Positions 38,064-47,606 of a stretch of DNA of 64,000 nucleotides are shown one piece after another. The notes beneath the pieces are model-generated. The model was not told where the DNA came from and searched no databases. It saw nothing but the letters and a program-made list of their open reading frames with translations. The position numbers and the translations under genes were made by a program. The first letter of the stretch is position 1. Each line of letters opens with the position of its first letter. The DNA is from Gallionella capsiferriformans ES-2 (lineage in GTDB: Bacteria > Pseudomonadota > Gammaproteobacteria > Burkholderiales > Gallionellaceae): the NCBI RefSeq assembly GCF_000145255.1, contig NC_014394.1, positions 2,480,001 to 2,544,000 of the forward strand, given 5' to 3'.

Positions 38064-41000
38064 TCACCGCTCTGTTGGCATCCCGGCCGCGTGTTTTGTC
38101 GCAAGCAAAATCTCGAACTGCTCAAGCGGAATGGGCTTACTAAATAAATATCCCTGAAACGTATGACAGCCATGGCTATCCAAAAAAGCGCGCTGCTCTC
38201 GCGTCTCCACACCCTCAGCAATCACATTCAGACCTAACGCATCGCTCATCGCGATGATGGTTTGTACAATCGCCGCATCATTGTTGTCATCCATAATATC
38301 GCGCACAAATGACTGATCAATTTTTAACTGATCCAGCGGCAAACGTTTTATATATTGCAATGAAGAATAGCCGGTACCGAAATCATCTATCGAAAAATGG
38401 ATGCCCATCAACTTGAGCTCATTCATCTTGGCGATAATTTCGTCAATATTTTCCAGCAACAGACTTTCCGTCAATTCGAGTTTAAGCAGTGAGGGGTTCG
38501 CGCCACTGCTCTGCAACGTTTTCTTCACCAACTCGACAAATTCTGCCTGCCTGAACTGTTTTGAGCTGACATTGACAGCCAGGGTCAGTTCACGGGTCAG
38601 CGCATTATCCTGCCACACTTTCAGCTGATGACAGGCGGTCTTCAATACCCATTCACCTACCGGTAAAATCAAGCCGCTCTCTTCAGCGAGCGGAATAAAT
38701 TGCGCGGGCGACACCATGCCTCGTTGCGGATGCATCCAGCGTATCAAGACCTCTGCACCCAGCGCTGCACCTAGACTGTTGACCTGAATCTGATAGTGCA
38801 ACTGAAATTCGCTGTTGATGAGTGCGACACGCAAATCCGCCTCCAGAGAAGCACGCGCACTGATCGCATCCTGCATTTTCGAATCGAAAAAACGCAGCCC
38901 GTTGCGACCGGCTTGTTTAGCCTGATACATCGCGATATCAACCTGCTTCATCAACTCGTCCGCCGACTGCTGAGTCCCGCTAAACAGCGTTGCACCGATG
39001 CTGGGTGTGCTGTGGCATTCATGCTTCTCAAGTCGATAAGGCAGATTGAGCGAATTGAGGATTTTTTCTGCGATCGTGGTTGTGTGCGTCACCGAGTCGA
39101 CCGTCTGCGCCCCAATTTCTTCGAGCATCACAATAAACTCATCTCCGCCCAACCGCGCTACCGTGTCGCCGTTACGCACGCAAGCTGTCAAACGCTCAGC
39201 CACCTGACGTAATAACAAATCACCGATATCATGCCCCATCGTCTCGTTGAGCGTTTTGAAGTTATCAAGATCAATCAGCAGCAGCGCACCCATGCGATTG
39301 CTGCGCACACTGGACGCCAATGCCTGTAACAAGCGATCCAACAGCAAACGGCGATTCGGCAAGCCGGTCAGTGCATCATAAAAAGCCAGCAGCTGTATTT
39401 CATTCGTCGCAGCCTTGCTATCAGAAATATCATTGAAAGTCGCGACATAATTATTAACGACACCAGATTCGTCTTTTACAGCGGTAATGGCAAGATATTC
39501 AGGATATATTTCACCGTTTTTACGCCGGTTCCAGATCTCCCCCGCCCATTTTCCTGTCTCATTTATGCTCTGCCACATCAACGCATAAAATACCGCATCA
39601 TGTTGCCCGGAAGAAAGCAGACGGGGCGTCTGGCCTATCACCTCGGAGGCACTGTAGCCGGTCAGCTGCGTAAAAGCATTGTTGACCCTCTGGATCACGC
39701 CTTCGGCATCGGTTACGAACATGCCCTCCTGCGCGTCAAAGGCCGTTGCTGAAACACGCAGATCGGCTGCCGCCCGCAACGAGTCGCGCAAATAAATGAC
39801 CACCACAGAAACGGCGATAATCAACATGCTGCCGGTGGCGGCAAGCAGCAAAAACAGCCAGTTCTTTTCGTTCGCCAAGCGCACCAGAATACCGACCGAA
39901 CGCGGGACATGCACGGTAATCTCATCGTCAGGGAGTGCTTTTGAAACCAGTACCTGCGGTTTATTACCCACCAGCACTGCGGCGGCAAACTGCGGCTTTC
40001 CCCAGGATTTCATCTGCAATGGCTCAATGACCGCACGCCGGTACTGCAACAATTTCTGCTCTACCGACATGGTCAGTACAGCGGCCTCTGGCATCGCTTG
40101 AAACAAATAGGCCTGATCGTATGACAGCACGATGACACCATTGGTATCGCTGATCAATGCGTGCGATTGCTTAATCAAACTGGCAAATTTTGTGATATCG
40201 CGTTTGACCACCACAGCACCGAGAAAGCGTCCGTTTTCAAAAATAGGCGATGCGTAATAGAGTCCCGGCACATTACTCGTCCGACCCACCGCGTACTGAC
40301 GTCCCGATTTGCCCGCTTTCACCTCAGGAAAATAAGCGCGATCTGCAAAATTCGTTCCCACAGGACTCGCAGGCTCCCCCGCATTCGCTGCGGCGATGCA
40401 ATCCCCCCGTGCATTGAGCACAAAAATATTGTCAGCCCCTAAATTCAGCGCGGAGATTTGCAACGAACGGTTTAACTCGCCAAATACGTTCATCCCGCGT
40501 TTTATTTGCAAATTGCTGTGCAACGCCTCGCGCAACTCAACATCACGCGTAAAAACACGCGAAATCCCCTTGAGAAGCTCGATATTTTCGTTGATACTGA
40601 ATGCGATATTTTCCGCTTGCTGTGTGGCTATCTGCACTTCCTGCTGATACAGATTATTGGCGCGCCTGCTGTAATAATAATCGGCCCCCAGCCAAGCCAT
40701 ACACGTCCAAATCACAATAAACAGCGCGATTGTTTTGTACGCACGTCCGAGCGATAGCAGGTTAGATTTTCTGACGAAGGTAGCCACGATGGTCACGATG
40801 ATAATCAGGCCGCTCGCCGCGAGCACAATCCCGGTCAAAAAATTCGGACTCATTCCCGCGCTGCTGCCCGCAGGCGTCTCGACACGAATGAAATAAGCCG
40901 CCGCCATGGCCGTGTAGTGCATACCGGAGACAGCCAACCCCATGATCAGCGCACTAAAAAAAGCACTCCATCGGCTCCAGACGGACCGCCTCGCATTCAA

Positions 41001-41549
41001 GCGGAAGTTGATCCAGAGTGCAAGGATCGCCAGCACGACTGCCACCAAAATAGAGATCAGGAACAATCTGACGTCATACCGTATCATGCCATCGATTCGC
41101 ATGGCGGCCATGCCCGCATAATGCATGGCACCGATACCCGAACCCAGCAGCACGCCGCCAGCCACCAGTTTTAAATTCGATATGTCATGACGGCTGATCA
41201 AACTCAGCGCGAGCATACTCGCCAGAATACCGGGAACCATCGATAACAAAGTCAATCTGGCATCGTAGCTACTCGAACAGGGCAGATTAAAGGCGAGCAT
41301 GCCGATAAAATGCATTGCCCAAATCCCAACCCCCAGACACAGACTCCCGCCTGCCAGCCACAGCCGCCTGGTCAGGGGCCGCTTGCATTGCACGATGTTA
41401 TTGGACACCAGCAGGGCTGCGTAGGAAGAAAAAATTGCCACCGCAACCGACAAAGTCACCAGCAGAAAATCATAGTTCCCCGCGTAAAGCACGCTATTTT
41501 CGGGCGAAGAAAATAAAAGGCTGAACCGTTCCAGCATAAAAAAGTCCAT
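38064..41549 (-). CDS. MHYT-sensor-PAS-GGDEF-EAL protein
   Basis: A 1161-residue c-di-GMP enzyme. The N-terminal MHYT domain (about 25-260) has the signature at 79 (MHFIG), 142 (MHYAG) and 210 (MHYTA); MHYT domains are proposed to sense O2, CO or NO through a metal. A second periplasmic sensor lies at about 296-560, PAS at about 595-712, GGDEF at 801-805 with I-site RNGD, and EAL from about 910. The EAL signature reads EVL (933-935), but the other catalytic residues are there (NVSSKQF, ELTES, DDFGTGYSS, KIDQSF, EGVE). It is possibly a bifunctional enzyme. Confidence 0.93.
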   Translation of the reverse strand: MDFFMLERFSLLFSSPENSVLYAGNYDFLLVTLSVAVAIFSSYAALLVSNNIVQCKRPLTRRLWLAGGSLCLGVGIWAMHFIGMLAFNLPCSSSYDARLTLLSMVPGILASMLALSLISRHDISNLKLVAGGVLLGSGIGAMHYAGMAAMRIDGMIRYDVRLFLISILVAVVLAILALWINFRLNARRSVWSRWSAFFSALIMGLAVSGMHYTAMAAAYFIRVETPAGSSAGMSPNFLTGIVLAASGLIIIVTIVATFVRKSNLLSLGRAYKTIALFIVIWTCMAWLGADYYYSRRANNLYQQEVQIATQQAENIAFSINENIELLKGISRVFTRDVELREALHSNLQIKRGMNVFGELNRSLQISALNLGADNIFVLNARGDCIAAANAGEPASPVGTNFADRAYFPEVKAGKSGRQYAVGRTSNVPGLYYASPIFENGRFLGAVVVKRDITKFASLIKQSHALISDTNGVIVLSYDQAYLFQAMPEAAVLTMSVEQKLLQYRRAVIEPLQMKSWGKPQFAAAVLVGNKPQVLVSKALPDDEITVHVPRSVGILVRLANEKNWLFLLLAATGSMLIIAVSVVVIYLRDSLRAAADLRVSATAFDAQEGMFVTDAEGVIQRVNNAFTQLTGYSASEVIGQTPRLLSSGQHDAVFYALMWQSINETGKWAGEIWNRRKNGEIYPEYLAITAVKDESGVVNNYVATFNDISDSKAATNEIQLLAFYDALTGLPNRRLLLDRLLQALASSVRSNRMGALLLIDLDNFKTLNETMGHDIGDLLLRQVAERLTACVRNGDTVARLGGDEFIVMLEEIGAQTVDSVTHTTTIAEKILNSLNLPYRLEKHECHSTPSIGATLFSGTQQSADELMKQVDIAMYQAKQAGRNGLRFFDSKMQDAISARASLEADLRVALINSEFQLHYQIQVNSLGAALGAEVLIRWMHPQRGMVSPAQFIPLAEESGLILPVGEWVLKTACHQLKVWQDNALTRELTLAVNVSSKQFRQAEFVELVKKTLQSSGANPSLLKLELTESLLLENIDEIIAKMNELKLMGIHFSIDDFGTGYSSLQYIKRLPLDQLKIDQSFVRDIMDDNNDAAIVQTIIAMSDALGLNVIAEGVETREQRAFLDSHGCHTFQGYLFSKPIPLEQFEILLATKHAAGMPTER

Positions 41550-41795
41550 TGTAAATTTACGACACGGGGTAAAACCCGATATTTTATTTAGATCTTATCT
41601 GAAACTGAGGACTCAAATACACCATTTTTTATTAATATTCAATTTCATCGGATACTTTCACCGCCTGATCGTCTTGATAAGACTTTCCTCGCAATTTTTT
41701 TACTGAAACTCGCACTGCATCCACTTTAATTCTGATTCATATTTCTGCAATATGGCCGTCATATTGAGGAAATATTCCCGTGCCATGCTGCGGAC

Positions 41796-42560
41796 ATGAC
41801 TCAAGTTCGCTCAATTTTCCTCTCTGACATCCATCTCGGCACGAAAGCGTGTCAGGCAGCTCAACTACTCGAATTTTTGAAGGCCTATAGCGCAGACAAT
41901 CTGTTTTTGCTCGGCGACATCGTGGATATGTGGGCAATGAGCCGTGGTGGCGTGCATTGGACCCCGGAGCAAAACACCTTCGTGCAAAAAATATTGCGGC
42001 GGGCACGTCACGGCGAAAAGGTATTTTTCATTCCCGGCAATCACGATGAGGCGATGCGAGAATATGTCGGCACCTCCTTTGGTGATGTGATGGTGGTAGC
42101 TGAACACATACACACCACAGCAGATGGTCGACGCTTACTGCTGATCCACGGCGACGCATTCGATCAGGTCACGCTACATCACAAGTGGGTCGCTGTACTG
42201 GGTGATATCGCCTACAACCTGCTGGTCGGCATGAATATTTATCTGTCCTGGTTAAGACGCACCTTAAAACGCCCGGGCTACTGGTCTTTAGCGGGATACG
42301 CCAAACGGAAAATAAAAACCGCATTGACGTTCATTTGCAACTTTGAAGATTCTGTCATCCACCATGCGCGCGAACGCGGTCTGGATGGCGCCATTTGCGG
42401 GCACATCCACTGGGCCATGATCAAGGATATCAACGGTCTGACCTACATGAACTGTGGCGACTGGGTGGATAGCTGTACCGCCATCGTCGAACATCTGGAT
42501 GGACGCATGGAACTGATACGCTGGAATGATCATGCCGCAGCTCAAATTACATCCCTTTAA
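41796..42560 (+). CDS. LpxH-like metallophosphatase
   Basis: A 254-residue calcineurin-like phosphoesterase with a complete di-metal site: FLSDIHLGTK, LLGDIVDMW, IPGNHDEAM, LIHGDAFDQ and ICGHIHWA. It is related to UDP-2,3-diacylglucosamine diphosphatase but lacks the LpxH-specific NRDLLMG phrase. A true LpxH is encoded at 35110, so this one probably acts on another phospho-substrate. The glycosyltransferase gene starts 15 bases after its stop, which suggests a shared glycolipid pathway. About 250 bases without genes separate it from the divergent MHYT gene. Confidence 0.85.
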   Translation: MTQVRSIFLSDIHLGTKACQAAQLLEFLKAYSADNLFLLGDIVDMWAMSRGGVHWTPEQNTFVQKILRRARHGEKVFFIPGNHDEAMREYVGTSFGDVMVVAEHIHTTADGRRLLLIHGDAFDQVTLHHKWVAVLGDIAYNLLVGMNIYLSWLRRTLKRPGYWSLAGYAKRKIKTALTFICNFEDSVIHHARERGLDGAICGHIHWAMIKDINGLTYMNCGDWVDSCTAIVEHLDGRMELIRWNDHAAAQITSL

Positions 42561-42575
42561 GTCCGACTACACATC

Positions 42576-43733
42576 ATGAAAATACTGTTTATCTCCGACG
42601 TCTATTTTCCGCGCGTCAATGGCGTTTCAACCTCCATACAGACGTTCCGCCATGAATTACGTCAACTGGGTCACACAGTACACCTGATCGCCCCCGAGTA
42701 CCCGCAGAAAACGGCTGATGACACCGAACTCGTTCGCATACCTGCCAGAGGTGTTCCCATGGATCCTGAAGACCGCTTCATGAGTTACCGTTGCGTGATG
42801 GAGCAACTAGCGCGGCTTCAGAACGAGCACTATGACCTGATTCATGTACAGACGCCTTTTGTGGCGCATTATCTAGGTATAAAACTTGCTAAACTGCTGA
42901 ATATCCCCTGCATCGAGACCTACCACACGTTCTTTGAAGAGTATCTGCACCACTATATCCCGCTGGTGCCGAAACAGCTGATGCGGCAGGTTGCCAAACG
43001 ATTTTCTCGTCATCAGGGCAACAGCCTGCATGGCATGGTCGTGCCCTCCCGTCCGATGCTGCAAGTTCTCAAAGATTACGGCATCACCACACCGACAGAA
43101 GTCATCCCGACCGGCATTGAACCTGCCAGTTTTGTCCCGGGAAATCGCGCAAGCTTCCGCGAGAAATACGACATCGCACAGGACAGGCAAGTCCTGCTGT
43201 TTGTCGGCCGCGTTGCTTTCGAAAAAAATATCGGTTTCTTGCTGGGCGCCGTATCGGAAGTCAGAAAGACCCTCCCGAACATTCTGTTTGTCATCGCGGG
43301 CGAAGGCCCTGCACTCAAAAGTCTCGAGCTCGATGTCAGGCAAATGGGCCTGATTGATAACGTCAAGTTCATCGGCTATCTGGACAGAAACACCGAATTG
43401 AACAGTTGTTACCGCGCGGCTGACATCTTCATCTTTGCCTCCCGCACCGAAACACAGGGACTGGTGTTGCTCGAAGCAATGGCTCAGGGTACCGCAGTCG
43501 TCTCAACAGCAGAACTCGGCACGCTTGATGTATTGCGTGAAGGCGCGGGCGTCTGGATTGCACAAGAAACGCTACAGGATTTTTCAGACAAGATCATCAA
43601 AATGCTCGCAGATAGCAAGACTCGCGAGGCATTAGGCAGATCAGGTAAGGAATACGCCCATGACTGGTCTGCCACACGCCAGGCCGAACGGATGCTGACA
43701 TTCTACAAAACGATCTGCAAAACGTCCGCTTAA
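42576..43733 (+). CDS. glycosyltransferase family 4
   Basis: A 385-residue GT-B fold enzyme. The N-terminal half starts MKILFISDVYFPRVNGVSTS. The nucleotide-sugar binding half has LLFVGRVAFEKNIGFLL, IAGEGPALKSLE, FIFASRTETQGLVLLEAMAQ and AVVSTAELGT; the Glu-x7-Glu is within ETQGLVLLE. Such enzymes, for example diglucosyl-diacylglycerol or mannosyl transferases, add sugars to lipids. The acceptor cannot be told from sequence. It forms a pair with the preceding metallophosphatase and ends 6 bases from the convergent GGDEF gene. Confidence 0.9.
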   Translation: MKILFISDVYFPRVNGVSTSIQTFRHELRQLGHTVHLIAPEYPQKTADDTELVRIPARGVPMDPEDRFMSYRCVMEQLARLQNEHYDLIHVQTPFVAHYLGIKLAKLLNIPCIETYHTFFEEYLHHYIPLVPKQLMRQVAKRFSRHQGNSLHGMVVPSRPMLQVLKDYGITTPTEVIPTGIEPASFVPGNRASFREKYDIAQDRQVLLFVGRVAFEKNIGFLLGAVSEVRKTLPNILFVIAGEGPALKSLELDVRQMGLIDNVKFIGYLDRNTELNSCYRAADIFIFASRTETQGLVLLEAMAQGTAVVSTAELGTLDVLREGAGVWIAQETLQDFSDKIIKMLADSKTREALGRSGKEYAHDWSATRQAERMLTFYKTICKTSA

Positions 43734-43739
43734 CCCGGC

Positions 43740-44738
43740 TCATCGCATACCGTGCATATAAAAGCGCAGATCGTTGCGCCCGTCTTTCTTCGCGTGATAC
43801 ATCGCAATATCGGCGTTGATCAGCAGCAGCTTTTCATCTTCGCCGTGCTCAGGATAAGCCGCGATACCGATACTGGCAGAGATGTGAATATCATATTCCA
43901 ACACGTTAAACGGCTGCTTGAGCGCATGTAAAATTTTCTCGGCAACCACCGTCGCATCCTGTTGCTGTTCGATCGCAGGCAGCAAGACGACAAATTCATC
44001 GCCGCCTAAACGCGCAACCGTGTCCGAAGCTCGCACGCTGGACAACAAACGCTGCGCGACCTGTTTTAATAAGAGATCGCCAACATCGTGTCCCAACTCA
44101 TCATTGACCGGCTTAAAGCGATCCAAATCCAGAAACATCACCGCCATAAACGTTTTGTCGCGGCGCGCCTTGATGACCGCCTGTTGCAGCCGCTCGTTGA
44201 TCAGCGCGCGGTTAGGCAATTCAGTGAGCAGATCGTAATGCGCCATGTGACGCATGCGCTCTTCCATATTCTTGCGTTCGGTGATATCCGCATGCGTGCC
44301 TATCATGCGCATAGGCGTCCCATCCGGCATACGGCTGACGATCATGCCGCGCGCCAGCACCCATTTAACACTACCGTCGCGACATAGCACACGGTGCTCG
44401 TTGTAATAAGCTGGCGTTACGCCATCCAGATACGCACGTATCTCGGCATCGACCTGAGTGCGATCTTCCGGGTGAATGCGATTGCGCCAGGCCGCTTCGT
44501 TGGCAGCGATATCCTCATCGGTGTAACCGGCCATTTCCTTGTAGCGTGCTGAAAACACAACCGTATCCTGCGGTATATTCCAGTCCCACACGCCGTCCCC
44601 GGCCCCTTCCAAGGCAAATTTCCAGCGTTCTTCGCTCTCGAGCAACTTACGGTTAAGGCGAGAAATATCCCAGACAAACCAGAAACCTGCCACCGCTGCG
44701 ATAGCGGCAATCACACCGATCAGGTAGAGTAGATTCAT
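43740..44738 (-). CDS. PAS-GGDEF diguanylate cyclase
   Basis: A 332-residue protein with one N-terminal transmembrane helix (about 3-23), a PAS domain at about 35-155 (WKFALEGAGDGVWDWNIPQD; HADITERKN at its end), and GGDEF at 245-249 with I-site RASD at 236-239. All residues needed for cyclase activity appear intact. It is a single gene on its strand, convergent with the glycosyltransferase. Confidence 0.93.
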   Translation of the reverse strand: MNLLYLIGVIAAIAAVAGFWFVWDISRLNRKLLESEERWKFALEGAGDGVWDWNIPQDTVVFSARYKEMAGYTDEDIAANEAAWRNRIHPEDRTQVDAEIRAYLDGVTPAYYNEHRVLCRDGSVKWVLARGMIVSRMPDGTPMRMIGTHADITERKNMEERMRHMAHYDLLTELPNRALINERLQQAVIKARRDKTFMAVMFLDLDRFKPVNDELGHDVGDLLLKQVAQRLLSSVRASDTVARLGGDEFVVLLPAIEQQQDATVVAEKILHALKQPFNVLEYDIHISASIGIAAYPEHGEDEKLLLINADIAMYHAKKDGRNDLRFYMHGMR

Positions 44739-45016
44739 CTAATCGAACCTGTATCTCGTTGATTTAAAAGGCGGTACGGACTAAGCATGTGCCGGATTAA
44801 GTGATCGCGTTTGATTTTGAATCACGATAGTTAGCTTTTTGATACGCAGATATTGCACTGATTAGGCGTTATTTTCAACCCTTTTTATGACAGGCCGATG
44901 ACAGCATTCATTCAGGTTAAACCGCATCCCATCCTCGCGAAAAATCCGTACCCAAACCGGTTCGCCTTATGAAAATGATGAACGGACCGATAATAAAAGT
45001 AACACGGGAGAGCATC
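44739..45016. other. gene-poor stretch
   Basis: These 278 bases contain no convincing open reading frame, RNA gene or repeat on either strand. Together with the doubtful small gene that follows, this is the only gap over 300 bases in the window. The region should hold the promoter of the PAS-GGDEF gene (minus strand), but no clear -35/-10 pair is visible. Confidence 0.5.
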
Positions 45017-45181
45017 ATGAACCTGATCGTCAGTATCCAGTATCTGAGCAGCAAGTTAAGCGGAAGAGGCGCGCAGCCAAGTCGTGGAAAATCAGCAAAA
45101 AAACCGGCTGCAAAAAAAGACGTGGCACGAGCTCAATCGAGCGAGAGTCGTCTGGGGCAAAAGCTGGACACTTGCGCCTGA
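45017..45181 (+). CDS. possible small basic protein
   Basis: A 54-codon frame with GGGAG 7 bases before the ATG. The product starts MNLIVSIQYLSSKLSG and is followed by a Lys/Ala/Ser-rich basic part (KSAKKPAAKKDVARAQ). It matches nothing I know. The ribosome-binding site is the main support. An alternative frame over the same bases is also open, so this may be chance. It is convergent with pgpA. Confidence 0.3.
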   Translation: MNLIVSIQYLSSKLSGRGAQPSRGKSAKKPAAKKDVARAQSSESRLGQKLDTCA

Positions 45182-45202
45182 GCCGGCCTCAAAACGCCCC
45201 GT

Positions 45203-45706
45203 TTACAACAGGATGCTTTTGATAGCCGCCATGCACAGCAGTGCGTATCCGGCGGCCAGCAGATCATCAAACATCACTCCTAACCCGCCATGCCAGTTGC
45301 TATCGAAATACCGTATCGGTGGCGGTTTTATGATATCGAAAAAACGAAACAGTGCAAACGCCAAGAGCTGCCAGTACCACCCCGGCGGGGTAAAGAAAAG
45401 TACCAGCAACATTGCAACGATCTCATCCCAGACCATGCCACCGTGATCCGCCACACCGAGCGCGCGCCCGGTAATCTCGCACACCCAGACACCAATCGCA
45501 AATGCCCAGATCAGCACAAAGATAAACAGTGCGTCCGACAAGCGCGGTGCCAGATACCAGTACATCGGAAAGGCAACCAGCGTGCCAAAGGTACCGGGTG
45601 CTTTGCGTGCTAATCCACTGCCAAATCCAAACGACAAAAAATGCGCCGGATGGCTTAACAAGAATTTCCAGTCGGGTACAACTTTCAATTCATCGGAAGT
45701 GGTCAT
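45203..45706 (-). CDS. pgpA: phosphatidylglycerophosphatase A
   Basis: A 167-residue inner-membrane phosphatase that makes phosphatidylglycerol from PGP. Motifs are [20 protein letters not shown] near the start, [13 protein letters not shown] in the middle and [15 protein letters not shown] near the end. Several transmembrane segments are visible. It overlaps thiL by 17 bases, the order thiL-pgpA being widespread in proteobacteria. Confidence 0.95.
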   Translation of the reverse strand: MTTSDELKVVPDWKFLLSHPAHFLSFGFGSGLARKAPGTFGTLVAFPMYWYLAPRLSDALFIFVLIWAFAIGVWVCEITGRALGVADHGGMVWDEIVAMLLVLFFTPPGWYWQLLAFALFRFFDIIKPPPIRYFDSNWHGGLGVMFDDLLAAGYALLCMAAIKSILL

Positions 45707-46631
45707 AGCCTGCGCCTTCTGTATCGATTAATTTGCCATCCCCGTCACGCACGAAGCAGCCGTGCCCTGCCACGATGCGCCCCACACAACTGAGCGGCAA
45801 ATCGATTTCCTGGCCGATCGCCAGCACCTCTGCGTGACGCGATACCGGTGCGGTAAAACACAGCTCATAGTCATCGCCACCCGACAGCAGATAGCTTGCA
45901 ACAAACCGCCGCCGCACTACGTCTGAGACCGGCAGTGCTAAAAAATCGATTTCGGCGCCAACACCGGAGGCGTCGAGGATGTGCCCCAGATCCGCCAAAA
46001 ACCCGTCGGAAATATCGATCGCGCTGCCAGCCAGTCCGCGCAGTGCGAGCCCTAATGCCACACGCGGCTGCGGCTGGTGCAGTGCCACCGCACAGGATGC
46101 GAACTCATCGTCCTCCAGCCTCACCCGCCCTTGCATGTGAGCCAGCGCCAGCGCCGCATCACCGAGTGTACCTGACACCCAGATTTCATCGCCCACTTGC
46201 GCCCCGCTGCGCCGCAACGCCTGCTGCGCGTCCACTTCACCGAAAATCGTCACACACAGGTTAAGCGGCCCGCGCGTCGTATCGCCGCCGACCAGATCAA
46301 CTCCATAGCGCGCGGCCAGCGCAAAGAATCCCGCTGAGAATTGTTCTAGCCACATGTCATCGGCCGCTGGCAGCGAAATCGCCAGCGTCGCCCAGCGCGG
46401 CACAGCCCCCATTGCAGCCAGATCAGACAGATTCACCGCCAGCGTTTTGTGCCCCAACCCATAGGGATCGGCATCGGGGAAAAAATGCGTGCCGGAAACC
46501 AGCATATCGGTTGATACCGCCAGCACGCGGCCGGGTGTGGCCTGCAATAACGCGCAATCATCCCCCACACCCAGTAAGGCACCTGGCGTTGCGCGTGTAA
46601 AATGACGGCGGATCAGATCAAATTCAGACAT
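45690..46631 (-). CDS. thiL: thiamine-monophosphate kinase
   Basis: A 313-residue kinase of the PurM/ThiL fold that makes thiamine pyrophosphate from thiamine phosphate. It begins [11 protein letters not shown]. Motifs are [53 protein letters not shown] and [10 protein letters not shown]. The longer frame to 46817 runs into nusB and is rejected. The 40 bases between nusB and thiL are a heptamer-like repeat, leaving no normal ribosome-binding site before the ATG. Confidence 0.95.
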   Translation of the reverse strand: MSEFDLIRRHFTRATPGALLGVGDDCALLQATPGRVLAVSTDMLVSGTHFFPDADPYGLGHKTLAVNLSDLAAMGAVPRWATLAISLPAADDMWLEQFSAGFFALAARYGVDLVGGDTTRGPLNLCVTIFGEVDAQQALRRSGAQVGDEIWVSGTLGDAALALAHMQGRVRLEDDEFASCAVALHQPQPRVALGLALRGLAGSAIDISDGFLADLGHILDASGVGAEIDFLALPVSDVVRRRFVASYLLSGGDDYELCFTAPVSRHAEVLAIGQEIDLPLSCVGRIVAGHGCFVRDGDGKLIDTEGAGYDHFR

Positions 46632-46632
46632 G

Positions 46633-46680
46633 AGTGGGAAGTGGAAAGAACCAGATTTTACTGACCACTCACTACTTCTT
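46633..46680 (+). repeat. short inverted heptamer element between nusB and thiL
   Basis: On the plus strand AGTGGGA and AGTGGAA (46633-46646) form a purine arm. A spacer with ATTTTACTGA follows, then a pyrimidine arm of CCACTCA and CTACTTC units (about 46665-46678). The arms are imperfect inverted copies. It is related to the AAGTGGG array at 21570 and to the two large inverted arrays. It fills the whole junction between the two coupled genes. Confidence 0.55.
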
Positions 46681-47145
46681 GTTATTAGCGAACTCGACCG
46701 CGCGAACTTTCGGTGCCAGTTTGTCCAGCACGCCGTTAACGTACTTGTGACCGTCTGTGCCGCCGAACGTCTTGGCAAGTTCGACCGCTTCATTGATGAC
46801 CACTTTGTAGGGCACATCTAACTGATGAGCCAGTTCAAAACCAGCCAGCAGCAGGACTGAAAATTCGACCGTGCTCAGCTCATCGAGCGCACGATCCAGA
46901 TAAGGCGTCAACAGAATTTGCAGCTCTTCCTGATTGGCCAGCACACCGCGCAACAATTTCGAATACATGGGCTTATCGTAACGTCCCAGATTCTTTTCGC
47001 CTTGCAGATGCGCTTCAATTTCTGTTGCATCGCTGCCCGACACGCGCCACTGATAGACGCCCTGCAACGCCAGTTCGCGCGCACGATGACGCGGACTTTT
47101 CTGAACAGCATTTTTAGCCGCTGCGGCCTCTGGAATCAGACTCAT
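46672..47145 (-). CDS. nusB: transcription antitermination factor NusB
   Basis: A 157-residue RNA-binding protein that works with NusE (S10) at boxA during rRNA transcription. Typical phrases are [19 protein letters not shown] near the N-terminus, [20 protein letters not shown], and [20 protein letters not shown] with GVLDKLA at the C-terminus. It overlaps ribH by 4 bases. The ribH-nusB-thiL order is conserved. Confidence 0.96.
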   Translation of the reverse strand: MSLIPEAAAAKNAVQKSPRHRARELALQGVYQWRVSGSDATEIEAHLQGEKNLGRYDKPMYSKLLRGVLANQEELQILLTPYLDRALDELSTVEFSVLLLAGFELAHQLDVPYKVVINEAVELAKTFGGTDGHKYVNGVLDKLAPKVRAVEFANNKK

Positions 47146-47594
47146 GCCAGTTCACGCAACAGATTAGCCATTTCAATTGCAGCCTGTGCTGCTTCCGCCC
47201 CCTTAATGCTGATACGCGCAAGCGCCTGATCATCGGTATCCGTCGTTAAAATCGCATTGGCGATCGGCACACCGCACGCCAGTTGCACATCGTTCACGCC
47301 GCGTGCCGATTCGTTCGAAACCACCTCAAAGTGATAGGTATCGCCACGGATCACCGCACCTAGCGCGATCAGCGCATCGTATTTTTCGCTATCGGCCATG
47401 TGCAATAGCGCAACGGGGATTTCCAAGGCGCCTGGCACGGTCGCGAGCGTAATGTCGTCATCGGAGACCCCCAGACGCACCAGTTCCGCACGACAGGATG
47501 CCATCAATCCCTCGCATACTTCAGGATTAAAGCGGCTTTGCACCATACCAATACGCAACCCGTTGCCATTCAAATTCTTTTCTAGTTCTTGCAT
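47142..47594 (-). CDS. ribH: 6,7-dimethyl-8-ribityllumazine synthase
   Basis: A 150-residue subunit of lumazine synthase, the penultimate riboflavin enzyme. It joins ribitylaminopyrimidinedione with dihydroxybutanone phosphate. Conserved phrases are [35 protein letters not shown] and GVLTTD-like [13 protein letters not shown]. The active-site His is in the TYHFE stretch. It lies 12 bases after ribBX. Confidence 0.96.
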   Translation of the reverse strand: MQELEKNLNGNGLRIGMVQSRFNPEVCEGLMASCRAELVRLGVSDDDITLATVPGALEIPVALLHMADSEKYDALIALGAVIRGDTYHFEVVSNESARGVNDVQLACGVPIANAILTTDTDDQALARISIKGAEAAQAAIEMANLLRELA

Positions 47595-47606
47595 AGTCCC
47601 GCTCCT

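Noticed and set aside
41750..41795. Sigma-54-like TGGCACG on the minus strand before the MHYT gene
   Set aside because: The -12 element after it (TATT) does not match TTGC(A/T).
44739..44760. tRNA-like 'cgaacc' sequence
   Set aside because: No T-arm complement, anticodon arm or CCA-end context could be formed around it.
46632..46817. Longer ThiL starting at 46817
   Set aside because: The extra 62 residues overlap the nusB coding region and are unlike any ThiL. The family starts at MSEFDLI.
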